Of a stretch of DNA of 5,261 nucleotides, positions 1 to 5,183 are shown piece after piece (the stretch's first letter is position 1; each line of letters begins with the position of its first letter). Position numbers and translations under genes: made by a program. Under the pieces are notes generated by a model. That model did not search any database and had not been told where the DNA came from. It worked only from the letters and a program-made list of their open reading frames with translations. This stretch comes from an uncultured delta proteobacterium. GTDB taxonomy: Bacteria; Desulfobacterota; WTBG01; CAIYCZ01. Location of the stretch: positions 1 through 5,261 of the forward strand of contig CAIYCZ010000136.1 of NCBI GenBank assembly GCA_903924805.1, read 5' to 3'.

Positions 1-46
1 AATAAAAGGCAAACAGGAGGGAAAGCAAGTAGATAAAAAAGAGGGA

Positions 47-60
47 TATGATAATACAAT
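47..60 (+). promoter_or_regulatory. Possible -10 region upstream of greA
   Basis: The AT-rich stretch contains TATGAT (47-52, five of six matches to TATAAT) and TACAAT (55-60). It lies about 65-80 bp before the greA start in the only non-coding stretch ahead of the gene run. No convincing -35 hexamer sits at the right distance, and AT-rich DNA produces such matches by chance, so this is only a candidate for where transcription of the greA-ruv run begins. Confidence 0.25.
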
Positions 61-68
61 AAAATTTA

Positions 69-85
69 CTTTGCGCCTTTGCGAG
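69..85. repeat. Tandem CTTTGCG motif in greA leader
   Basis: Two copies of CTTTGCG (69-75 and 77-83) are separated by one C and followed by AG. The reverse complement reads CTCGCAAAGGCGCAAAG. From memory this resembles a motif scattered through intergenic regions of many environmental bacterial genomes, but copy number in this genome cannot be seen here. It falls inside a frame that is open upstream of greA and is one reason for placing the greA start downstream of it. Confidence 0.45.
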
Positions 86-126
86 AGATTACTGTTTTTA
101 ATTTATTAGAGGATGGCATCAAGACT

Positions 127-600
127 ATGGACAAGGTTCCCATGACAAAGCAGGGATATGAGGCCCTGGTAGAAAAGCTCAGAAAATGTAAGACAGTCGA
201 CCGGCAGAAAATTATCAAAGAAATTGAAGTCGCCAGAGGCTTTGGAGATTTATCGGAAAATGCTGAGTATGAAGCTGCAAAAGAAAAACAGGGGTTTGTT
301 GAAAAGCAGATCAAAGAGCTGGAACAAAAACTTGCCTATGCCCAAGTGATTGATCCCAGCACCCTTTCCTCTGATAAGGTTATTTTTGGTGCTACGGTCT
401 GTCTTGAGGACTTGGACCGGGATGAGAAAATTCATTACCGGATTGTAGGGGTTGATGAGGCGGATGTGGAGCAGGGTAAAATTTCCATCAATTCTCCCAT
501 TGCGCGGGCTATTATCGGTAAAGAAGAAGGGGACTGCGTGGAAGTCCACACCCCCGGTGGCATTCGCAATTATGCAATCCTGGAAATAAACTTTAAATGA
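127..600 (+). CDS. greA: Transcription elongation factor GreA
   Basis: GreA enters the secondary channel of RNA polymerase and stimulates cleavage of the RNA 3' end in backtracked complexes, restarting stalled transcription. The 157-residue product matches the usual length (E. coli 158). An N-terminal coiled coil (about residues 1-75) carries the tip motif GDLSENAEY at 40-48 with the acidic pair D41 and E44, which act on the catalytic magnesium. The C-terminal FKBP-like domain includes VIFGATV (85-91), YRIVG (104-108) and INSPIARAIIGKEEGD (121-136). ATG at 127 is preferred because it aligns with the family N-terminus (MDKVPMT against MQAIPMT in E. coli); AGAGGA at 108-113 is a rather distant ribosome site. 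ATG at 142, with AAGG at 133-136, is a credible alternative. The frame is open to a TTG at 79, but that extension covers repeat-like sequence. First gene of a five-gene run; the next starts 11 bp after the stop. Confidence 0.96.
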   Translation: MDKVPMTKQGYEALVEKLRKCKTVDRQKIIKEIEVARGFGDLSENAEYEAAKEKQGFVEKQIKELEQKLAYAQVIDPSTLSSDKVIFGATVCLEDLDRDEKIHYRIVGVDEADVEQGKISINSPIARAIIGKEEGDCVEVHTPGGIRNYAILEINFK

Positions 601-610
601 AGGCAGAAAC

Positions 611-1069
611 GTGAAATATTGTCCTTTTTGCGAGTCTGAATATTTTGATGAGATTGAGATATGTGCTGACTGCAGAGCCCCGCTTATCGGCGAGGAAGAG
701 ATGAAGAAAATAGTCGCAGAACACGAGAAGGAGACAAAAGAAATTTTTATAAAGGCGGGCGTACTGGAAAATCAATTTGAAGCAGACATCATCAAAAATG
801 CTTTAGAGAAAGAAGGAATTCCGGTTATAATTCGAAGCTTTCATGATACGGCGTATAATGGTATATTTATCCCCCAGAAGGGGTGGGGGCTTGTTCTGGT
901 ACCGGCAGAATACAGGGCAAAGGCTGAGGATTTAATTTCAACCCTTAAAAGTACCTTTAAAAATAGTGATGAACATAGTATAGATGAACCGGTAGCACAG
1001 TGTCCGCGGTGCGGGGAGAATATTGTGCCGGGAAATGAAATCTGCCCATTCTGCAAAAAGCCTCTCTAA
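611..1069 (+). CDS. Zinc ribbon-DUF2007-like-zinc ribbon protein
   Basis: Function unknown; 152 residues, no signal peptide or membrane segment. Three parts are visible. An N-terminal treble-cysteine ribbon has C4, C7, C18 and C21. A central domain at about 45-112 has the pattern of DUF2007 (putative signal-transducing domain): an alpha segment with FEADIIKNALEKEGIP, then strands ending in LVLVPAEYRAKAEDLI. A C-terminal ribbon has C131, C134, C145 and C148. Both ribbons use identical C-x2-C-x10-C-x2-C spacing, suggesting two structural zinc sites and perhaps an internal duplication. A charged Glu/Lys helix (28-44) links the first ribbon to the core. The GTG start is supported by GAAGG at 599-603, seven bases upstream. 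It sits between greA and ruvC with short gaps and is probably co-transcribed. A nucleic-acid or RNA polymerase contact would suit zinc ribbons and these neighbours, but that is inference. Confidence 0.85.
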   Translation: MKYCPFCESEYFDEIEICADCRAPLIGEEEMKKIVAEHEKETKEIFIKAGVLENQFEADIIKNALEKEGIPVIIRSFHDTAYNGIFIPQKGWGLVLVPAEYRAKAEDLISTLKSTFKNSDEHSIDEPVAQCPRCGENIVPGNEICPFCKKPL

Positions 1070-1071
1070 CA

Positions 1072-1096
1072 ACTATGCACATAGTATAGCCCTATG
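1072..1096. repeat. Alternating CTATG/CATAG dyads over ruvC start
   Basis: ACTATG (1072-1077) and CATAGT (1080-1085) form a perfect inverted repeat with a 2-bp centre. CATAG (1080-1084) can also pair with CTATG (1092-1096), which contains the ruvC ATG, across a 7-base loop. The stems are short and AT-rich, so a role as operator or translation switch is only possible, and chance is not excluded. Confidence 0.35.
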
Positions 1097-1603
1097 ATGA
1101 AGCAAGAAAAACCCAGGGTTGCTGCGCTCGGTGTTGATCCCGGCCTTGCTGCAACAGGGTATGCTGTTATCAGGACCCGTGCACAAGGTGGCGAGGCATG
1201 TGCCTGGGGAAGCCTTAAGACCTCTTCTAAACTTTCACTCCCGCAACGCCTGCACATTATCCACCGTGGCATAGAATCACTGATAAAGGAATGGAATCCG
1301 GTGCTTCTTATAATGGAAGATATTTATGCTGTCGGGGCGTTCCCGAAAGCAGCCATCCAGTTAGGCGAAGTAAAAGGGGTCATCAGCCTCGCGGCACAGC
1401 AGCAGGGAGTAGCGGTGATGAGAATGAATCCGACCGAGGTTAAAAACTCTATTACGGGACACGGGCGAGCAACCAAGGATCAGGTCAGGAGGGCGGTCAA
1501 GAGGGTGCTCCGGATGCAGGAAGATATTACGCCTGATCATGCCTCAGATGCTGCGGCGCTTGCTATAACCGGCCTTTCGCGGCACGGCCATTACCGGTGG
1601 TGA
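1094..1603 (+). CDS. ruvC: Holliday junction endonuclease RuvC
   Basis: RuvC is a dimeric, magnesium-dependent nuclease with an RNase H-like fold. It cuts Holliday junctions symmetrically and works with RuvAB in recombination and fork repair. The 169-residue product is of normal length. The catalytic set is present: D15 in LGVDPG (12-17), E75 in IMEDIY (73-78), H149 and D152 in TPDHASDAAALAI (146-158). A histidine at the third position, where E. coli has D138, also occurs in Thermus RuvC, so activity is expected. The DNA-contact segment around NPTEVKNSITGHG (112-124) is typical. The start is either of two consecutive ATGs (1094, 1097). No Shine-Dalgarno sequence precedes them, and the ATG lies in a possible short stem, so initiation may be weak or aided by upstream translation ending 24 bp earlier. 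ruvA follows after 9 bp. Confidence 0.95.
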   Translation: MMKQEKPRVAALGVDPGLAATGYAVIRTRAQGGEACAWGSLKTSSKLSLPQRLHIIHRGIESLIKEWNPVLLIMEDIYAVGAFPKAAIQLGEVKGVISLAAQQQGVAVMRMNPTEVKNSITGHGRATKDQVRRAVKRVLRMQEDITPDHASDAAALAITGLSRHGHYRW

Positions 1604-1612
1604 AGGTCTGCT

Positions 1613-2263
1613 ATGATACGCTTTATTAAAGGCCAGCTCATGAAAATAGAAGATGACCGCGTTGTGGTTATGACCGGCGGCGTGGGGTATGAGATTCTTC
1701 TTCCCGAGATTGTACGAAAAACCTATCAGGGAAAGAAAGAAGGGGAAGATACCGTTGAGCTCTTTATCTCATTCCAGCAGACCGCCCAGCAGCCCAAACC
1801 GGTTCTCATCGGATTTAACAGCGAGATTGAACGGGAATTTTTTGAGCGGCTTATTCAAGTTAAGAATATCGGCCCGGTGATGGCAACGCGGGCAATGACC
1901 GTTCCCGTCTCAATGATTGCCAGCGCCATTGAGGAGCGGGACGTGGCGACGGTTAAAAAATTGAAAGGCATCGGTACACGAAAAGCAGAAATGATCATAT
2001 CCGAGCTTCACGGGAAGATGGGGAAATACGCCTTAATCAGGGAAGACGAGCGGCAGTTCGTTGAAACATTCGCAGATGTGAGAAAACAGGTGGAGGATGT
2101 GCTGGTAAAACAGCTGGGGCACAGCCGCCCCGAAGCGGCAAAAATGGTGGCTGAAGCCTATACGCGCAATCCCCGGGTTTCCACACCAGAGGAGCTTTTT
2201 GAAGAAGTATACCGGGGGCAGAAAGAAGTCAGTAACCCTGACAGCGGTAATGAATCTCTATGA
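1613..2263 (+). CDS. ruvA: Holliday junction branch migration subunit RuvA
   Basis: RuvA tetramers hold the four-way junction open and load RuvB rings. The product has 216 residues, slightly longer than E. coli RuvA (203). Domain I is an OB fold (about 1-68) beginning MIRFIKGQL and including GGVGYEILLP (22-31). Domain II has two helix-hairpin-helix motifs: VKNIGPVMA (83-91) and LKGIGTRKA (117-125), the latter followed by EMIISELHGKM. Domain III (about 155-200) is the RuvB-binding helical bundle (VEDVLVKQLGHSRPEAAKMVAEA). The loop before IGF (about 55-65) is longer than in E. coli and has no acidic residue where E. coli carries the E55/D56 pin. AAGG at 1603-1606 is a suitable ribosome site. 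The stop overlaps the ruvB start (ATGA, 2260-2263), pointing to coupled translation and matched subunit supply. Confidence 0.93.
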   Translation: MIRFIKGQLMKIEDDRVVVMTGGVGYEILLPEIVRKTYQGKKEGEDTVELFISFQQTAQQPKPVLIGFNSEIEREFFERLIQVKNIGPVMATRAMTVPVSMIASAIEERDVATVKKLKGIGTRKAEMIISELHGKMGKYALIREDERQFVETFADVRKQVEDVLVKQLGHSRPEAAKMVAEAYTRNPRVSTPEELFEEVYRGQKEVSNPDSGNESL

Positions 2264-3303
2264 AAAAAGAAGACAGCGAATTTAATCCCCTTGCGCTGGA
2301 GCACGATGAAGAAGAGGTGCAGCTGCGCCGTGACCTCAGGCCTAAAACATTTTTAGAGTATATTGGTCAAAAACAGATCGTTGAAATGCTCAGCATCGCC
2401 GTTGAGGCTGCAAAGAAAAGGGGAGAGGTTCTTGATCATGTATTGCTGTATGGCCCGCCAGGTCTCGGTAAAACCACCCTTGCCCACATAATCGCTCATG
2501 AGATGGAAATGCCCCTCATCCATACGTCCGGCCCGGCACTTGAAAAGGGGGGAGACCTGCTGAGCATCCTTACCCACATGGAAAACGGGAATGTGCTTTT
2601 CATAGATGAAATACACCGGCTGCCCAAAGTGGTTGAGGAGTTTCTCTACCCAGCCATGGAAGACTTTGCCGTGGACATCATATTTGATAAGGGGATGAAT
2701 GCCCGGAGCTATCGCTCAAAACTTGAGCCCTTCACTCTGGTGGGGGCCACGACCCGGGCAGGACTCTTGTCTGCGCCTCTCAGGGAGCGATTCGGCATAT
2801 TTTGCTCTCTTGACTTTTATTCTGAAAAAGATGTTGAGAAGGTTATACTGCGCTCTGCAGTGATACTTGATATTGCTATTGATAAAGAAGGGGCACAGGA
2901 GATTGCCCGGCGGGCGCGGGGAACGCCGCGTATCGCAAACCGGCTGTTACGGAGAATCAGGGATTATGCCCAGGTGCGGGCTGAAGGCGTCATCACCAGA
3001 AAGGTGGCTGATGATGCACTTGCCCTGGAAGGAATAGATGAACTGGGTCTTACCTCTCTGGACAAGCGATTTTTAAATGTCATCATACAGTTCTATAAAG
3101 GCGGGCCGGTGGGGCTTGAGGCAATAGCTGCAACCTTGCAGGAAGAGCCTGATACGCTGGTTGACATGGTGGAGCCGTTTTTGCTGAAGGCGGGCTTTCT
3201 GGCACGGACATCCTCAGGCAGAAAAGCCACCGAGCTGGCATATAAGCATTTACAGATTCCTTCACACAAAGCCGGCAAGCAGATGGAACTCCCCAAAATT
3301 TAA
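2260..3303 (+). CDS. ruvB: Holliday junction branch migration ATPase RuvB
   Basis: RuvB is the hexameric AAA+ motor that pulls DNA through the RuvA-bound junction. The 347-residue product has all the family parts: an N-terminal segment with LRPKTFLEYIGQ (26-37), Walker A GPPGLGKT (65-72), Walker B LFIDE (113-117), sensor 1 in LVGATTRAG (160-168), the arginine finger within PLRERFG (173-179, probably R175), and sensor 2 in GTPRIANRLLRR (221-232). A C-terminal winged helix follows (about 275-332), including GGPVGLEAIAATLQEE. The ATG overlaps the ruvA stop and has no clear Shine-Dalgarno of its own, so translation is probably coupled to ruvA. It is the last gene of the greA-ruv run; no classical terminator follows. 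The sequence appears complete and functional, with the last 15 residues forming a variable tail. Confidence 0.97.
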   Translation: MKKEDSEFNPLALEHDEEEVQLRRDLRPKTFLEYIGQKQIVEMLSIAVEAAKKRGEVLDHVLLYGPPGLGKTTLAHIIAHEMEMPLIHTSGPALEKGGDLLSILTHMENGNVLFIDEIHRLPKVVEEFLYPAMEDFAVDIIFDKGMNARSYRSKLEPFTLVGATTRAGLLSAPLRERFGIFCSLDFYSEKDVEKVILRSAVILDIAIDKEGAQEIARRARGTPRIANRLLRRIRDYAQVRAEGVITRKVADDALALEGIDELGLTSLDKRFLNVIIQFYKGGPVGLEAIAATLQEEPDTLVDMVEPFLLKAGFLARTSSGRKATELAYKHLQIPSHKAGKQMELPKI

Positions 3304-3325
3304 TAACCCTCGTCGTAATTTCCGC

Positions 3326-3389
3326 CACAGAAATACACAGAACAGCGCAGATTCATTTTCGTCTATTTTTTCTGTTCTCTATCCTCTGT
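3326..3389. repeat. Imperfect inverted repeat after ruvB
   Basis: The arm CACAGAAATACACAGAACAG (3326-3345) is matched on the opposite strand by the arm at 3372-3389, which begins CTGTTCT and ends CTGT, with about four mismatches and a 26-base loop. From memory it resembles CCACAGA/ACACAGA elements dispersed in many environmental genomes. A T6 run lies inside the loop instead of after the stem, so it does not look like a classical intrinsic terminator, although a loose terminating role for the ruv run is possible. Confidence 0.5.
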
Positions 3390-3390
3390 T

Positions 3391-3430
3391 TTCTGCCTTC
3401 TGTCTTTGTGCCCTCTGCCTTCCGCCTTCT
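3391..3430. repeat. Degenerate 7-bp pyrimidine-rich tandem repeat
   Basis: The tract can be read as successive units TTCTGCC, TTCTGTC, TTTGTGC, CCTCTGCC, TTCCGCC and TTCT, almost without A on this strand. It follows the inverted repeat directly and ends where the open frame of the TetR-like remnant begins. Together with the inverted repeat it fills the 3322-3430 gap, which has no coding potential I can support. Confidence 0.5.
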
Positions 3431-3441
3431 AACATATTTAT

Positions 3442-3469
3442 TTGCATTCCATTCCTGTTAGTATATATT
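3442..3469 (+). promoter_or_regulatory. Possible sigma70-type promoter before the FAD oxidoreductase
   Basis: TTGCAT (3442-3447) and TATATT (3464-3469) are separated by 16 bp. The -10 hexamer matches five of six consensus bases and the -35 only three of six. Its position just after the pyrimidine tract would allow transcription through the TetR remnant into the oxidoreductase gene. Weak evidence in an AT-rich stretch. Confidence 0.3.
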
Positions 3470-3474
3470 TAAAC

Positions 3475-3720
3475 ATGATAAAGTCTCTGTCACTGTCACG
3501 GCTGATTGATCAGGCCAAGTAACGGAATGAAGTTAAACGTCACGCTGATTCACGCTGTATGGCAGAGATGATATTTGCCATATATACCATGTTTGTGATG
3601 TACTGGCTGAACGGCTTTATTAAAAGCAAAAAAGAATGCGTGCGCAGGATAAGGGAGGTAATACACCTCGTATTTGAAGGTGTCGGTATAAATCAAGCAA
3701 ACGCCAGGAGGAATAAGTGA
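3475..3720 (+). pseudogene. Remnant of TetR-family regulator, C-terminal part
   Basis: One reading frame from ATG 3475 gives 15 residues ending SRLIDQAK, then TAA (3520-3522), then 65 more residues to TGA at 3718-3720. Ignoring the TAA, the translation follows the usual TetR/AcrR C-terminal pattern: LI-x4, a residue replaced by the stop, RNEVKRHADS (compare the family-like RGEVRRDADP), AEMIFAIYTMFVMYWL, then a charged segment and VIHLVFEGVG. The N-terminal helix-turn-helix half is absent. The frame is closed at 3430-3432, and upstream lies repeat sequence, so the gene has lost its DNA-binding domain and carries a nonsense change. The stop overlaps the next gene's ATG (TGATG), as expected for a former regulator-enzyme operon. 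The frame after the stop is still open, so a 53-residue peptide could start at ATG 3559, though no ribosome site is apparent. The family call rests on pattern memory; a small independent membrane peptide is the main alternative. Confidence 0.6.
3706..3711 (+). promoter_or_regulatory. Strong ribosome binding site for the FAD oxidoreductase
   Basis: AGGAGG lies 8 bases before ATG 3720 and only 5 bases before GTG 3717. The spacing favours ATG 3720 as the start. The site is within the last codons of the TetR-like remnant frame. Confidence 0.8.
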
Positions 3721-5072
3721 TGTCGAAAACGTATGATGTGGTGGTTGTGGGGGGCGGACCGGGAGGGCTCATGACGGCAAAGGTTGCCGGCGAGAATGGT
3801 CTGAAGGTTGCTCTGCTGGAGCGAAAAGAGAATATTGCGGAAATTCAGAGATGTTGCGCCACGATGTTTGCGGTGGAAAGCGATTACTACTTCGGGGAGC
3901 GGATGTACTTTAATGAAAAGCAAAGCCGGTTTATTTTCCCGGTAACGGGTTTTTCACTGAAATATGACGGCCCGTACGAGAATTTTTATGGCTGGCATAT
4001 TTACACTTCAGATGCCCGGCACTATATACGGCTTGGCGATTATGATGCAAATATAAAGAAGGGGGATAAGGGGCGTCTTTCCATGGCATATAGCAAGGGT
4101 CATCTGTTACAGGGCCTGTTGAAAGATGTTCAGGCAGCAGGGGTAGATATTTTCCCCGGTGAAAACGTGGTTGACCTCAGATGCAAAAAAGAGGGTAATG
4201 AGATATATACCGCTTCGGGAAAGGTTTTTAGCGGTGTGTTTACGGTGGCTGCTGACGGTGTCAATTCCAGGCTGGTAAAAATCCTCAATCTTAACAAGGA
4301 GCGGAATTTCTATGGCACCATGAAAGGCATAAATTATTATATGACCGGGCTCAAGCTTCCCCATCCCTATGTACTCATAATGCCCACCTTGTATGAAAAG
4401 AAATCCGGATATCCCGTCTCGTATTTTCTCAAGCCAAGCCCGTTTGGAAAGGATGAGTACTGGGTATATGTAGGCGGGGCAGCGCACACGGCCAGTAATT
4501 ATAAAGAGCAGCTCGATTATTTCATTTACGAAAGCCCGTTTGCACAGTGGTTTGTTGCACCAAAGGTTCGCAAAGAATTAGCCCATGTCCACAATATATG
4601 GTCGCCGGTGCCCACGCCATTCCGCGATAATGTTCTGGTTGTCGGTGATGCAGGATGGACGATCGAGGCAGAGTGTACCGGCTCCATGATGGGCGGGCTC
4701 AAGGCCGGCCATGCCCTGTCAGAGGCTTTCAAGGAAGGTAACCTCGACCGTGACGGAGTTAAGAACTACATTGACTGGTGGTATCGACATTTCCCCGGCT
4801 CTCAGAACTATACTGAATTCCTGCAGATCATGTGCAGCCCCCTTATCGGTGAAGAAGAGTCAAATTACCTGTTCAGCCTGGTGACCGAGACGCTTCCCTG
4901 CACGCTCAATCCGTTCAACATATATAAATATATCAATGGTGCCATTGCACAGAAAGTGGACAGGATCCAGAAAGAGCGGCCGGATGTTTTACAGAAGATG
5001 ATGCACATGAGCACGCTGCCCATTGAGACATTAATGGATCCATTTAAGCGGACCGGGTTTCCGAATAGTTAA
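3720..5072 (+). CDS. FAD-dependent oxidoreductase, geranylgeranyl reductase/FixC-like
   Basis: A 450-residue flavoprotein of the superfamily containing geranylgeranyl reductases, FixC and aromatic hydroxylases; the substrate is not known. The N-terminal Rossmann fold has YDVVVVGGGPGGL (5-17) with the dinucleotide motif GGGPGG and E34 in LLER for the adenosine ribose. A second FAD motif, VAADGVNSR (176-184), and the third, DNVLVVGDAGW (303-313), are intact. After the third motif, the family-typical TGEGI-like stretch is replaced by AECTGSMMGGLKAG (317-330), with a cysteine at 319. A Cys-Cys pair at 45-46 (RCCATMF) lies close after the first motif. No signal peptide or membrane helix is evident, so it is probably cytoplasmic or peripheral. 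ATG 3720 is chosen over GTG 3717 on ribosome-site spacing. It follows a TetR-like remnant and precedes a paralogue, suggesting a small lipid, isoprenoid or quinone-related unit; that role is inference. Confidence 0.85.
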   Translation: MSKTYDVVVVGGGPGGLMTAKVAGENGLKVALLERKENIAEIQRCCATMFAVESDYYFGERMYFNEKQSRFIFPVTGFSLKYDGPYENFYGWHIYTSDARHYIRLGDYDANIKKGDKGRLSMAYSKGHLLQGLLKDVQAAGVDIFPGENVVDLRCKKEGNEIYTASGKVFSGVFTVAADGVNSRLVKILNLNKERNFYGTMKGINYYMTGLKLPHPYVLIMPTLYEKKSGYPVSYFLKPSPFGKDEYWVYVGGAAHTASNYKEQLDYFIYESPFAQWFVAPKVRKELAHVHNIWSPVPTPFRDNVLVVGDAGWTIEAECTGSMMGGLKAGHALSEAFKEGNLDRDGVKNYIDWWYRHFPGSQNYTEFLQIMCSPLIGEEESNYLFSLVTETLPCTLNPFNIYKYINGAIAQKVDRIQKERPDVLQKMMHMSTLPIETLMDPFKRTGFPNS

Positions 5073-5083
5073 AAGCTAAGGTG

Positions 5084-5150
5084 CGGGTTACGTGTTGCGC
5101 GATTTTCAGCATGCACACGTGCAGGCTTGATGATTTCAACTCGAAACCCG
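5084..5150. repeat. Large imperfect hairpin between the two FAD oxidoreductase genes
   Basis: The arm CGGGTTACGTGTTG (5084-5097) pairs with CAACTCGAAACCCG (5137-5150) at 12 of 14 positions. Nested inside, TGCAC (5112-5116) pairs with GTGCA (5119-5123), extended by AGC/GCT (5108-5110, 5125-5127) across one mismatch. No T run follows, so this is not a typical intrinsic terminator. It resembles a dispersed palindromic repeat, but could also affect mRNA stability or the ratio of the two flanking genes. Confidence 0.6.
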
Positions 5151-5183
5151 TAACATTGAAATTATTTTCCCATGGAGTAATCA

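Noticed and set aside
15..20. AGGAGG that could be a ribosome binding site
   Set aside because: No start codon with an open frame follows at a suitable distance. Short frames crossing the left edge (stops at 34-36 and 107-109) could be tails of an upstream gene but cannot be identified.
79..126. TTG-initiated N-terminal extension of greA
   Set aside because: The extra 16 residues have no counterpart in GreA and are encoded by the CTTTGCG repeat leader; ATG 127 aligns with the family start.
3304..3371. Intrinsic terminator after ruvB
   Set aside because: The only T run (3366-3371) lies in the loop of the inverted repeat and no GC-rich stem precedes it.
3495..3550. Near-direct repeat GTCACGGCTGATT / GTCACGCTGATT
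   Set aside because: Two short copies within the TetR remnant differ by an indel; too short and isolated to separate from chance or to call operator sites.
3717..3719. GTG as start of the FAD oxidoreductase
   Set aside because: It would sit only 5 bases from AGGAGG; ATG 3720 has better spacing and gives the TGATG overlap with the upstream frame.
4107..4487. Open reverse-strand frame of 126 codons inside the FAD oxidoreductase gene
   Set aside because: It lies wholly antisense to a well-supported gene, has no recognisable domain, and fits a chance open frame. The same applies to the shorter reverse frames across greA, ruvC and ruvB.
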